A stretch of 62,728 bases of DNA from CAYFKJ01 sp964401845 (GCA_964401845.1 CAYOAD010000002.1:1-62728), one strand, 5' to 3'; counted from the stretch's first letter, positions 34,597 through 43,323 are shown. The notes: a model not told the origin generated them from the letters alone. Translations and numbers: made by a program.

Positions 34597-35653
34597 TCAG
34601 CCACCTTTCGAGATTGGCCGCGACGAATTCATCGTCGGCCAGATCGCCGTGTTCGTCATACACCCTGTCGATCAACTCAGCCTGGCCGGAGCTCAATCCT
34701 TCCTGTGGATCGAGGCACCATATTCCTTCGAGCAATCCCTGACGGCGCATCACCTCGTGGCAGCCGGCAATACAGCCCGCGAAATCGTTGGCGACGTCGA
34801 AGAACGCCGCGTTGCAATCGGTGACCCGAGAATCGAGCGCCAACAAGCCGTCCTCGACGGCGCCGGTCCCGGCGGCGGCGTGGGCGCGGGCCAGCAGTTC
34901 GACGGCGGGTTTGACCCAGACGCTCCAGTGCCCCAGCAGACCGCCCTTGATGCGCACCGTCACCGCCCCGTCGCCGCGGCGGACGACAAACGGCGTGACC
35001 AGATCGAGCACGATGTGATCGTCGTTGCCGGTGTAGAGGGTCACGCGGTCCTCCGCCCCGGCCGCCACCACGCCCCGCACGACGTCGAGGGTGCGGTAGC
35101 GGTTGAAGGGCGCCATTTTAATGGCGATGACGTTGTCTATGGCGGCAAAGCGGCGCCAAAAATCCTCGCCCAGCAGAACCCCGCCGACGGCGGGCTGGAG
35201 GTAAAATCCGACCAAAGGGATTTCCGAGGCCACGGCCTGGCAATGGTCGATGATCTCGTCTTCGGAGCGGCCCTTGAAAGCCGCGAGGCTCAATAAGCCG
35301 GCGTGATAACCGAGCCCGACGGCGGTCCGGGCTTCGTCGGTTGCCTGGCCCGTCGGGCCGATGACGCCGGCGATCATGACAAGGGGATTTCCGCTCCAAT
35401 TCCGCGCCGTCTTCGCCGCCAGGGACAACACCGGTTCATAAAGCCCATGATCGCGAATTTCGAATTGGGTGGTGTGGACGCCAACCGCCAATCCCCCGGC
35501 ACCGGCGTCGACATAATAGCGCGTCAGCGCCTTTTGACGCCGTTCATCCAGCGATCGCGCACCGTCCAGGGCCAGCGGATGGGCGGGAATGACACACCCC
35601 TGCTGCAACAGCGTCAGCACGTCGTCGGGGATTTCACTGCGATGAAGGGCCAT
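34592..35653 (-). CDS. Dihydrodipicolinate synthase family protein
   Basis: 353 residues, longer than DapA (about 290). A DHDPS/NAL TIM barrel with the Schiff-base Lys179 in NVIAIKMAPFNRY, VMIAGVIGPTGQA on an earlier strand, VGFYLQPAVGG for the YxxP-like segment and LYTGNDDHIV after the lysine. It likely performs an aldol cleavage or dehydration of a 2-keto acid. Divergent from the binding protein and upstream of the ABC genes; the spacer holds an operator like that of the TetR cassette at 27 kb. Confidence 0.86.
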   Translation of the reverse strand: MALHRSEIPDDVLTLLQQGCVIPAHPLALDGARSLDERRQKALTRYYVDAGAGGLAVGVHTTQFEIRDHGLYEPVLSLAAKTARNWSGNPLVMIAGVIGPTGQATDEARTAVGLGYHAGLLSLAAFKGRSEDEIIDHCQAVASEIPLVGFYLQPAVGGVLLGEDFWRRFAAIDNVIAIKMAPFNRYRTLDVVRGVVAAGAEDRVTLYTGNDDHIVLDLVTPFVVRRGDGAVTVRIKGGLLGHWSVWVKPAVELLARAHAAAGTGAVEDGLLALDSRVTDCNAAFFDVANDFAGCIAGCHEVMRRQGLLEGIWCLDPQEGLSSGQAELIDRVYDEHGDLADDEFVAANLERWLT

Positions 35654-35674
35654 TCGGGGTTCCGCCCGTCAAAA

Positions 35675-35719
35675 GTAACCAATTAGTTATTTTTTGCCTT
35701 GCGCCGTCGGCTTTGTCAA
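35675..35719 (-). promoter_or_regulatory. DHDPS-gene promoter with second TetR-type operator
   Basis: On the minus strand TTGACA (35719-35714) is followed by an AT-rich zone and the imperfect palindrome GTAACC-AATT-AGTTAT (35675-35690), with the same half-site cores (TAAC/GTTA) and spacer as the site before tetR. It lies between the DHDPS start (35653) and the binding protein (35773), so it could control both directions. Confidence 0.5.
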
Positions 35720-35772
35720 TTAATACTCTAATCCTTGGTCATTCGAAAATGTCCAACCAGGGAGGACAATCC

Positions 35773-36765
35773 ATGATTCGCTCATTAAAACTCTTTGCCG
35801 CCGCCGCAACGGCAGTCGGCCTGATCGGCGCGGCCCAGGCCAGCGCCGCTCCGAAAATCGATTTTATCCTGAATTGGATCGCCGGCGGCGACCACGCGCC
35901 CTACTACTACGCCCAGAAGATGGGCTGGTACAAGGACGCCGGTCTCGATCTCAACATCCAGCAGGGCAAGGGCTCTTCCATGTCGGCCCAGCGAACCGGT
36001 GCAGGCAAGAACCAGATCGGCCTGGCCGATATGCCGCCCGTCTTCGCCGCCATCGCCAAGGGCGCCGACCTGGTGGCCGTCATGAACATCTACGCCAACA
36101 GCCCCTACGGCTTCTATTGGCTGAAAAGCTCGGGCATCAACGGGCCGAAGGATTTCGCCGGCAAGAAGATCGGCAACCCGCCCTGGGATGCCGCGCGCAA
36201 GATGTGGCCGGCTTTCGCCGCCAATGTTGGCATCGGCGAAAAATCGGTCAAATGGATCAACATCCAGCCCAACGCCAAGCTGTCGGCGTTGAAGGCAGGC
36301 TCGATCGACGTCACGACCTCGTTCTACAACATTCACCATATCTTCCAGAAACTGCTAGGCGCGGACATGGGGTATGTCTCGGGCAAAGCCCACGGCGTCA
36401 ACCCCTACGGTAACTCGATCATCGTCAACGGCGAGTTCCTTAGGGCCAACAAGTCCGCGGTGGCAGCCTTCGTCAAGGTCAACCAGCGTGCCTTCCACGC
36501 CTGCGCCAAAGACGCGGCGCCTTGCATTGCCGCCCTGGTGGAAGCCAACAAGGGCCTGAAGGCCGCCAACGAAACGACGAACTGGGGCCTTGTGAAGGAA
36601 CTGATGACCGACGCCACCTCGACCGGTGTCGGCCTCGGCTACATGGATGAGGCGCGGATGAATAAATCCTACGAAATATTCAAACCGTTCCTCGACAAGC
36701 CCTTCGACATGTCGAAGCACTTCAGCAACGAGTTCATCGACAAAAGCATCAAGATGCCGAAGTAG
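35773..36765 (+). CDS. NMT1/THI5-like ABC transporter substrate-binding protein
   Basis: 330 residues from the ATG at 35773, preceded by AGGGAGGA; earlier in-frame starts lack this. A signal peptide (MIRSLKLFAAAATAVGLIG, cleavage near AQASA at about 25) leads to the NMT1 fold: IDFILNWIAGGDHAPYYYA, YKDAGLDLNIQQGKG and IGLADMPPVFAAIAKGADL. Related proteins bind pyrimidine precursors, sulfonates, nitrate or riboflavin-like compounds, so the ligand stays open. Presumably feeds the permease/ATPase pair encoded on the opposite strand. Confidence 0.92.
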   Translation: MIRSLKLFAAAATAVGLIGAAQASAAPKIDFILNWIAGGDHAPYYYAQKMGWYKDAGLDLNIQQGKGSSMSAQRTGAGKNQIGLADMPPVFAAIAKGADLVAVMNIYANSPYGFYWLKSSGINGPKDFAGKKIGNPPWDAARKMWPAFAANVGIGEKSVKWINIQPNAKLSALKAGSIDVTTSFYNIHHIFQKLLGADMGYVSGKAHGVNPYGNSIIVNGEFLRANKSAVAAFVKVNQRAFHACAKDAAPCIAALVEANKGLKAANETTNWGLVKELMTDATSTGVGLGYMDEARMNKSYEIFKPFLDKPFDMSKHFSNEFIDKSIKMPK

Positions 36766-36796
36766 GCTTTATCTACCCTCATATGTGGGGACCGGG

Positions 36797-36826
36797 ACGG
36801 GGACACGCCATCACGCGTGTCCCCGT
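36797..36826. repeat. GGGGACACGC palindrome between convergent genes
   Basis: Arms ACGGGGACACGC (36797-36808) and GCGTGTCCCCGT (36815-36826) with a 6-nt loop; after one mismatch the stem extends a little further. It lies between the binding protein stop and the GNAT stop. The GGGGACACG core is typical of REP sequences associated with RAYT transposases and is related to the palindromes at 8440 and 32862. Confidence 0.75.
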
Positions 36827-36833
36827 TCCACGT

Positions 36834-37733
36834 TCAGCTCAACTCAGGACCGGCGATGGCAAACACGCGGGCGGGATCCTCGAACGGTTCAGTGCGGCCC
36901 TTGAGCATTCGGGTGAAGGGACGCTGAGGCGTAAATCCACGGGTTGCCAACCAGGCACCGAAGCCCTCGTGGTGATCGGCGACATCCATGTAGACCGGGC
37001 CCTCGACCGCGGATAGCGCGCGCTCGGCAAGGGCTGTCGCCACTTCCTCGTCAACAGCCACCAGCGGCCCGACCTGGCTGCTGTCACGGCCATCACGGCC
37101 CATGACGTAGCCGGCGATTTCACCGGTCAGGTCCAGCCTCGCCAACCAAGCACAGCCGGGCTGACGCTCCCTCAGATGGGCCAGGATTTGCCGCCGTTCG
37201 CCGCCGTACCGCGGTGCATCGAAATTGGCCACGGCATCCACGTCATCCGCCGCGATGGGGAGGATCGATATGCCCGCCGGTACGGCCAGCGGTGTTGCCC
37301 AGCGCGGGCTATCGCCGGCTTGCAGCCGCTGGATGGCGAAGATGTCCTCAAACCCCAAGGGACCATAGAGTTCCCTGCCGGCCGGCGTTGCGTCCAGTCC
37401 CGGTACGAGCCCCCTCGCTTCGACCTCGGCGATGCAATGGCGCAAAAGCTCGGTCGCGATGCCGCGGCGCTGGAAGTCCTCCGACACCAGCACCATGCTG
37501 ATCCAGGCGAATTCATCGCCCTGCGGTAAAATCAGCGCCGAGGCCGCCAGGAGATCGTCGTCGTCGCGCAGGCCGAAGGCCGTCCCGGCCTCGATCATCA
37601 AACGCCAGTCGTCCTCGGTCTGGTTCCAACCCGCTTCCTCGGACAGCACGACGCCCTCCGCCGCCTGATAGGGTTTGAGGATGCCAAGCGGAAGGCCGGC
37701 TATTTCAACTCGGTCCACGTCAGTAGGTGCCAT
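36834..37733 (-). CDS. GNAT family N-acetyltransferase (two tandem domains)
   Basis: 299 residues from the ATG at 37733, which overlaps the preceding gene's 3' end by 14 bp. The first GNAT domain has the acetyl-CoA loop VSEDFQRRGIATELLRHCIA; the second half (WLARLDLTGEIAGYVMGRDG onward, LVAVDEEVATALAERAL) is a degenerate second domain. Double-GNAT proteins of this sort modify small amines or are uncharacterised. Likely co-transcribed with the epimerase-like and nitroreductase genes. Confidence 0.85.
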   Translation of the reverse strand: MAPTDVDRVEIAGLPLGILKPYQAAEGVVLSEEAGWNQTEDDWRLMIEAGTAFGLRDDDDLLAASALILPQGDEFAWISMVLVSEDFQRRGIATELLRHCIAEVEARGLVPGLDATPAGRELYGPLGFEDIFAIQRLQAGDSPRWATPLAVPAGISILPIAADDVDAVANFDAPRYGGERRQILAHLRERQPGCAWLARLDLTGEIAGYVMGRDGRDSSQVGPLVAVDEEVATALAERALSAVEGPVYMDVADHHEGFGAWLATRGFTPQRPFTRMLKGRTEPFEDPARVFAIAGPELS

Positions 37734-38763
37734 CGCGCGCTTCGTAGTGCGTTGGCTTGCCCAGGCTCGACCGGCCACGCCGCAGCCAGTCCGCCGTCCA
37801 GTCGACCATCCTCTCGACGCCGATGACCGGCGATCCGAACAGCGAGACCGACTTCGAGGTGTTGGTCAGCCAGGCGCTGGCGGCGGGTTCACCCGTCAAG
37901 TGGGGCTCGACACCGAAGCGTTCGGCGAACGAGCGCGCCAGCTCGGCCACCAGCAGGGTCTCCGGACCGGACACATTGATCGCGCCCATCGGCGACGTAC
38001 AATGACGCAGGCATCTGAGCGCCTGTGAGATGGCATCGCCCTGCCAGATGATATTGACGTGCCCCATGCCGAGATCGATGGTCTCTCCAGCCAGCACTTT
38101 GGCGGCAACATCGTGCAGAACGCCGTAGCGCATATCGATGGCGTAGTTGAGCCGGAACATGATGCCCGCAGTGCCGTGCAGAGAAGAGAAGTATTCGAAC
38201 ATGCGCTCCCGCCCAAGGCAGGAATTGGCATATTCGCCGGCGGGCGGAATGGGCGGCGTTTCCTCGGTGGCGCCGCCCGAATCGATATCCACGAAGGGAT
38301 AGACGCAGCCGGTGGAAAAAATCACGATGCGGCTGTCGGTGAAGGCCTGAGCAACGACGGTCGGTACATGGACATTCATGGCCCAGGTCAGTTCCTCGTT
38401 GCCTTGGGTACCGAACTTGCGCCCCGCCATGAACACGACGTTTTCAAGCTTGGGCAGTGCCGCGACGGCGTCCGGGTCGAGCAAATCACAGGCGATTGTC
38501 TCGACGCCCCAGGCTTCGAGCTTGCCGCGCACGTCCGCATCGCTGAAACGGGCGACGCCGACGACGCGTTTTTCAGGTGCGGCGCGTTTGGCCAGCCGGG
38601 CCAACGTCGGCCCCATCTTGCCGCCGACGCCGAGCACCATGATGTCGCCCTCCAAACCCGCCAGATCGTCGATCAACGCCTGGCTCGGCAGCGTCATGAA
38701 ATCCTCAAGCGCCTCTTCATCCTCGAAGGCCTCCGGGGCCCCGTCCGCCGTCAGCAAATCCAT
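37720..38763 (-). CDS. NAD-dependent epimerase/dehydratase-like protein with altered catalytic motif
   Basis: 347 residues from the ATG at 38763 (GAGGG upstream); an earlier in-frame start overlaps the previous gene. The Rossmann loop is present (IMVLGVGGKMGPTLARL) as is IFSTGCVYPF, but where extended SDRs have YxxSK this protein reads GEYANSCLGRERMFEYF, so the catalytic Lys is replaced. It may bind NAD(P) without classical SDR chemistry or use other residues. Neighbours are a nitroreductase (20 bp upstream) and a GNAT protein. Confidence 0.82.
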   Translation of the reverse strand: MDLLTADGAPEAFEDEEALEDFMTLPSQALIDDLAGLEGDIMVLGVGGKMGPTLARLAKRAAPEKRVVGVARFSDADVRGKLEAWGVETIACDLLDPDAVAALPKLENVVFMAGRKFGTQGNEELTWAMNVHVPTVVAQAFTDSRIVIFSTGCVYPFVDIDSGGATEETPPIPPAGEYANSCLGRERMFEYFSSLHGTAGIMFRLNYAIDMRYGVLHDVAAKVLAGETIDLGMGHVNIIWQGDAISQALRCLRHCTSPMGAINVSGPETLLVAELARSFAERFGVEPHLTGEPAASAWLTNTSKSVSLFGSPVIGVERMVDWTADWLRRGRSSLGKPTHYEARDGTY

Positions 38764-38783
38764 CAAATTACCCTCAACTCGGT

Positions 38784-39548
38784 TCAGTCGATCTGTGACT
38801 TGTCCTTGTACATGACGCGATGACGCGTCGTCCGTACCCATTCCTCGATGTCTTCGAGCGATTGGTAGTTCGCCATGTCGTATTTCCCGAAGCTGGCGAT
38901 TTCGCCAAATTCCTTTTTCCAGCGGTCATAAGGAGGCTTGGCGGGCGGGCCGAAACACATGATGTCGATGACCGACAGGTCCTCCGGCACGCCCAGCAAC
39001 GGCTTCAGGTCGTTCTGGGCGTCCTCCTGGCCGATCGCCGTGACCCACCAGACCGCGTAGCCCAGCGCCGCCGCCGCGAGGTGCGCCGCCATGGTCGCCG
39101 AAGCCACCGACTGCAGCAGGATGCGTTCGGCGTTCTGATGGTACATGCGGTCGAGCTCCGAGCCGTCGTTGAGCACGGGAAAGGCGTTGACGTAGCGGAA
39201 GTCGGCAACGATGGCGATCAGGCCGGGCGCCGTCTTCATGCCACTGTAATTCGGTGTGGGAAATTTCATCTTCATCTTGGCCCGCCTGCTCGCCTCGGCC
39301 ACGAAGTAATCGCCCAGGTCCGCTTTCGCCCGGCCGTCTTCAACCACGATGAAATGCCAGGGCTGGGCGTTGGCGCCCGACGGACTGTGGCGGGCCGCTT
39401 CAAGGATCATGCCGTAGTGTTCCGGCGGCACCACAAAATCGGGATCGAAGGCCCGGGATGTGCGCCGCGACAAGACGATTTCCATCAGCGTTTCATAGCG
39501 CGCCACGGCATCGTCGGTTCCGGGTACGGCAATCGCATGTTCGGTCAT
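38784..39548 (-). CDS. Nitroreductase family protein
   Basis: 254 residues. The FMN-binding nitroreductase pattern is clear: SRRTSRAFDPDFVVPPE, AARHSPSGANAQPWHFIVVE and the C-terminal SVIDIMCFGPPAKPPYDRW with KKEFGEIASFG. The order SPSGANAQPW is the FMN phosphate and ring-binding loop. Homodimeric flavoenzymes of this family reduce nitro, quinone or enone groups or act in cofactor metabolism. It follows the molybdopterin subunit gene after 17 bp on the same strand. Confidence 0.9.
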   Translation of the reverse strand: MTEHAIAVPGTDDAVARYETLMEIVLSRRTSRAFDPDFVVPPEHYGMILEAARHSPSGANAQPWHFIVVEDGRAKADLGDYFVAEASRRAKMKMKFPTPNYSGMKTAPGLIAIVADFRYVNAFPVLNDGSELDRMYHQNAERILLQSVASATMAAHLAAAALGYAVWWVTAIGQEDAQNDLKPLLGVPEDLSVIDIMCFGPPAKPPYDRWKKEFGEIASFGKYDMANYQSLEDIEEWVRTTRHRVMYKDKSQID

Positions 39549-39565
39549 GACATCCTCTGGTTAGG

Positions 39566-41881
39566 CTAAGCGTCGTCGGATTGTAGCAGACGCCAGATTT
39601 TTTCCGACGTCAGCGGCAAGGAAAGTTCGGCGGCTGCGGACAGTCCGAGCGCGTCGAACACGGCATTGGCCGCCGCCGCCGGCGCGCCGATGCTGCCCAG
39701 TTCACCCACGCCTTTGACGCCGAGCCGGTTGTTGGGCGACGGACTGACCAGGCTAACGTGGTCGATCTCGGGCAGATCCTCGGCCCGTGGCACGACGTAG
39801 TCCATCCAGGAACCGCTGAGCAATTGCCCCGTATCCGGCGCATGAACAACGTCTTCCCACAATGCCTGTCCGATGCCCTGAACGATGCCGCCGTGCATCT
39901 GAGCCGCCACCAGGGCGGGATTGATCATGTTGCCGGCGTCGAGAACCGACGTGATCCGCTCAACGACGGCCTCTCCGGTTTCAGGATCGATCTCGACCTC
40001 GCAAATGATGCAGCCCTGCGGGAACGTCGCCTTCTGGTCCTCGAAGCGGGACTGGCCTTCGATACCGCCTTGCAAGTCTGCCGGCAATCCGTCGCCGGCG
40101 ACGGCTTTGGCGGCCAACTCGTAAAGGCCGATCGCGCGGTCGGTGCCGCTGATGCGGTATGTGCCGTGCTCGAGTTCGATGTCGGCAACCGCCGCCTCCA
40201 AATAGTGGGCCGCCAGTTTGCGCCCTTTGTCGGCGGCCCGCTCGGCGGCGCGCGACAGCGTGGCCCCCGAGATCACGGTCGAGGACGAACCGCCGGTGCC
40301 GCCGCCCCTGGGCACCACGGCGGTATCGCCCTCGATGACACGGATCTCGGCGTAGGGTAGGTCGAATTCGGCGGCGACGAGTTGGGCGAATATGGTTTCA
40401 TGTCCCTGCCCGCCGGTCTGGCCGCCGGCCAGGGCGCTGACGAAGCCGTCCGGGTGGACCTCGACGATGGCCTGTTCATCGGCGATGCCGCCGGTGCCGT
40501 GGACATAGAGGGATATGCCGATACCACGTTTGCGGCCCGATGCTTCGCTGGCCGCGCGCCGTGGGGCAAACCCCGACCAGTCGGCCTTGTCCAACGCCGC
40601 ATCGTAGACCGCACCATAATCGCCGCTGTCGTACACCATGCCGACCGGCGTGGTGTATGGCATGGCTCTTTGAGGCAGCAGATTGAGCCGGCGCAATTCC
40701 ATCGGATCGCGGCCGGTTTGGGCCGCCGCCACATCGACGACGCGTTCCAGCATGGTGGCCGGATCGACGGAGCCGGAACCGCGGAAGGCATCGACCGGCA
40801 CGGTATTGGTGAAGGCACCGCGCACCCTCAGACTGATCGCGGGGATGGCGTACGACCCCGACACCACCCGCGCCATGCCGGTCGTCAGGATGCCCGGCCC
40901 GAAGGTCGAGAGATAGGCGCCCAGGTCGCCGACGGCGGATATTCTGAAAGCTGTGAACTTACCCTGCGCATCCAAGGCCAATTCCACCTTGGCGGATTGC
41001 GCTCGGGACTGAACGTCCGAGAGGAAGGCTTCGTTTCGGTCCTGCTCCCAGCGGATCGGACAGTTCAACGCCTCGGCCGCGAAGACCACCGCGGCGTGTT
41101 CGGGATAGGCGAAGAATTTGGGCCCGAAGCCGCCTCCGACGTCGCCGGTGACGACCCTGAGCCAGTCCTTGGGCTTGGTGAAAACCCGCTCGGCGATCAA
41201 CATCTGGAGAAGATGGACGCCCTGAGAGGGGCAATAGAGCGTGATTCCGCCGTCCGTCGGCCTGGCGATGGCGACGCGGGTCTCGACGGCGGCGTAGTGG
41301 ACCTTGTTGCCGATAAAATCCAACTCGGCCCGGTGATCGGCGGCGGCGAACGCGGCTTCGGCCTCCTCGCCGTTGCCCGCGCTCCAGTCGTAGCAGAGGT
41401 TTCCGGGCGCCTCGTCCCAGACCTGTGGAGCGTCTTTGCGCAACGCGGCATACTCGCCGATGGCGGCCGGACGTTCGGCATATTCGACATACACCGCATC
41501 CGCCGCCTCCCGTGCCCGCGCCGCCGTTGTCGCGATCACCATGGCGACGCTTTCGCCGACATAGCGGACGCGATCCTTCGCCAAAACGGGACGCGCCGGT
41601 TCAATCATCGCGGAACCGTCGCTACTGGTGACGGGGTTGATGGTCGGAATTGCCCCCAGGTAACTGGTATCCTCGGCGCTATAGATGGCGGCGACACCCG
41701 GCATCTGACAGGCTTCGGCCGGATCGAACAGCACGATATCGGCATGGGCATGGGGACTGCGCACGAAAGCCGCGAACATTTCGCCCTCAAAGCGCAGATT
41801 GGCGCTGAAAGTGCCGCGCCCGGTTAACAGGCGCTCGTCCTCAAGCCGTACGACCGGTTGGCCCACGCTGGTGTCGTTCAT
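39566..41881 (-). CDS. Xanthine dehydrogenase-family molybdopterin-binding subunit (CoxL-like)
   Basis: 771 residues, normal for the large subunit. GVGGPVVR-type start (GQPVVRLEDERLLTGRG), FVRSPHAHADI, GDVGGGFGPKFFAYPE, QTGGQGHETIFAQ and GVKGVGELGSIGAPAA with the catalytic Glu are all there. The loop usually reading YRGAGRPEA is FRGSGSVDP here (about 366-374). These enzymes hydroxylate aldehydes, purines or CoA esters with Mo. The FAD (CoxM-like) and 2Fe-2S (CoxS-like) partners are not next to it, so it is an orphan or acts with distant subunits. Confidence 0.9.
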   Translation of the reverse strand: MNDTSVGQPVVRLEDERLLTGRGTFSANLRFEGEMFAAFVRSPHAHADIVLFDPAEACQMPGVAAIYSAEDTSYLGAIPTINPVTSSDGSAMIEPARPVLAKDRVRYVGESVAMVIATTAARAREAADAVYVEYAERPAAIGEYAALRKDAPQVWDEAPGNLCYDWSAGNGEEAEAAFAAADHRAELDFIGNKVHYAAVETRVAIARPTDGGITLYCPSQGVHLLQMLIAERVFTKPKDWLRVVTGDVGGGFGPKFFAYPEHAAVVFAAEALNCPIRWEQDRNEAFLSDVQSRAQSAKVELALDAQGKFTAFRISAVGDLGAYLSTFGPGILTTGMARVVSGSYAIPAISLRVRGAFTNTVPVDAFRGSGSVDPATMLERVVDVAAAQTGRDPMELRRLNLLPQRAMPYTTPVGMVYDSGDYGAVYDAALDKADWSGFAPRRAASEASGRKRGIGISLYVHGTGGIADEQAIVEVHPDGFVSALAGGQTGGQGHETIFAQLVAAEFDLPYAEIRVIEGDTAVVPRGGGTGGSSSTVISGATLSRAAERAADKGRKLAAHYLEAAVADIELEHGTYRISGTDRAIGLYELAAKAVAGDGLPADLQGGIEGQSRFEDQKATFPQGCIICEVEIDPETGEAVVERITSVLDAGNMINPALVAAQMHGGIVQGIGQALWEDVVHAPDTGQLLSGSWMDYVVPRAEDLPEIDHVSLVSPSPNNRLGVKGVGELGSIGAPAAAANAVFDALGLSAAAELSLPLTSEKIWRLLQSDDA

Positions 41882-41977
41882 TTGCTGCTCCGGGAGGAAC
41901 GATGGGTTGACGAACGCCTAGCTTGCCGCGAGCATCGGCAGCGATCAATGCTTAGTCCCCGTTTGGAGAGGAATTTC

Positions 41978-42790
41978 ATGGCTGGCGACTTGAAAATTGC
42001 CATCGGCGGTTTCGGCGCTGTGGGACGGGAAGTCGCGCGGCGTCTCGACAAGGGGATACCTGGCCTCAAGCTGTCGGCGGTGTCGGCGCGTGACCTGAAA
42101 AAAGCCCAGGCCAACATGGTGGATTTCCGCGCGCCCGTGCCCGTCATCCCGATCGCCAAATTACCGGACGGCGCGGATCTTGTCATCGAAGCCCTGCCGG
42201 CCGCCTGCTTCCGGGAAATAGCGGAGGCGACGCTGAAGGCGGGCAAGATATTCATGCCTCTTTCCTGTGGCCAGCTTCTCGAGCACTGGGACGTTGTGGA
42301 TCTGGCGACGACCTACGGCGGCCGGGTCATCGTTCCAACAGGGGCGTTGTTGGGCCTGGACGCCGTCCGAGCCGCCGCCGAGGGAGAGATATCCAGCGTG
42401 CGCATGGTCACACGCAAACCTCCCGGCGGCCTGAAAGGCGCGCCGTTCGTTGATGACAACGATATCGATCTCGACGCCGTGTCATCGCCCTTGAAGCTGT
42501 TCGAGGGATCGGCCAGGGAAGCGATCCCCGGTTTTCCTGCCAATCTCAATGTCGCCGTTGCGCTCAGCCTGGCGGGCGTCGGACCGGACAAGACGATGCT
42601 TGAAATCTGGGCCGACCCCACCATCAGCCGCAACAGCCACGAAATTCACGTCGATGCCGACTCCGCCCGATTTTCCTTGAAAATAGAAGGGGTTCCGACG
42701 GAAGAGAACCCACGCACCGGGAAAATCACCGCGCTGAGCACGGTCGCCTGTCTGCGCGGCCTGGTATCGGCGCTTAAGGTTGGAACCTAG
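41978..42790 (+). CDS. L-aspartate dehydrogenase (NAD(P)-dependent, NadX-like)
   Basis: 270 residues from the ATG at 41978, which has GGAGAGGA just upstream. The Rossmann motif IAIGGFGAVGREVARRL starts the protein. DLVIEALPAACFREIAEATL, FMPLSCGQLLEHWDVVDLA and VPTGALLGLDAVRAAAEG match the AspDH family, ending with ADPTISRNSHEIHVDADSA with the conserved His. The enzyme converts L-aspartate to iminoaspartate/oxaloacetate, serving NAD synthesis or aspartate use. No nadA/nadC neighbours are in view. Confidence 0.88.
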   Translation: MAGDLKIAIGGFGAVGREVARRLDKGIPGLKLSAVSARDLKKAQANMVDFRAPVPVIPIAKLPDGADLVIEALPAACFREIAEATLKAGKIFMPLSCGQLLEHWDVVDLATTYGGRVIVPTGALLGLDAVRAAAEGEISSVRMVTRKPPGGLKGAPFVDDNDIDLDAVSSPLKLFEGSAREAIPGFPANLNVAVALSLAGVGPDKTMLEIWADPTISRNSHEIHVDADSARFSLKIEGVPTEENPRTGKITALSTVACLRGLVSALKVGT

Positions 42791-42819
42791 TATTGAACAA
42801 GCTTCCGATCCGACATGGA

Positions 42820-42848
42820 TTGGCGTTTGGTTGAATAAATCCTATTAT
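42820..42848 (+). promoter_or_regulatory. Candidate promoter for the stand-alone receiver gene
   Basis: TTGGCG (42820-42825), a 17-bp spacer and TATTAT (42843-42848) lie in the AT-rich stretch after the aspartate dehydrogenase stop, about 60 bp before the GTG start at 42907. Confidence 0.5.
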
Positions 42849-42906
42849 CCATTGTCCGAACTAGGTGCTTCTTTGGGACCGCATTGAATCTCTGGAGGGG
42901 TTGCGG

Positions 42907-43323
42907 GTGGCGAAGAATTTGGATTCCGATAAGGCCGGCCGCCGGCTGGTGCTGGGGGTGGATGATGATCATATGATCATCTCATTCCTTTCCACCGTCG
43001 TCCGGGGTGAGAATTACGCATTCACCGGCGCCAAGAGCGCCGAAGAGGCGATGCCGATAATCATCCGAGACCGCCCGGACATGATATTTCTCGACATGCA
43101 CATGCCGGGAAAGGATGGTGTCGAATTGTGCCGTGAAATCCGCGAAAAAATGACCGAATACCAGGCGCCGATCGTTTTCCTCACAGCCGATCATGAAGAG
43201 AAGGCGGTCAAGCAGGCCATTGCCGCCGGAGGCAACGATTACCTCGTAAAACCGGTGAGCCCGAACAGCGTGATGGAGCGGTTGAAACGCTGGCTGCCCG
43301 AAGGCGCACAGAAAAAGCCCTAA
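42907..43323 (+). CDS. Single-domain response regulator (receiver only)
   Basis: 138 residues from a GTG at 42907 with GGAGGGG before it; a GTG at 42865 is the other possibility. The receiver fold is canonical: VDDDHMI with the acid pocket, MIFLDMHMPGKDG with the phospho-acceptor Asp, VFLTADHEE with the switch Thr, and YLVKPVSP with the conserved Lys. There is no output domain, so it acts by protein contact or as a phosphorelay carrier. Its stop overlaps the AceE-like gene tail-to-tail by 4 bp. The HPt-containing TorS-like kinase 3 kb away is a possible partner. Confidence 0.9.
   Translation: MAKNLDSDKAGRRLVLGVDDDHMIISFLSTVVRGENYAFTGAKSAEEAMPIIIRDRPDMIFLDMHMPGKDGVELCREIREKMTEYQAPIVFLTADHEEKAVKQAIAAGGNDYLVKPVSPNSVMERLKRWLPEGAQKKP

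Noticed and set aside
40382..41827. 481-residue plus-strand open frame opposite the molybdopterin subunit
   Set aside because: Fully antisense to a gene with clear Mo-hydroxylase motifs; no recognisable domain in the antisense product.
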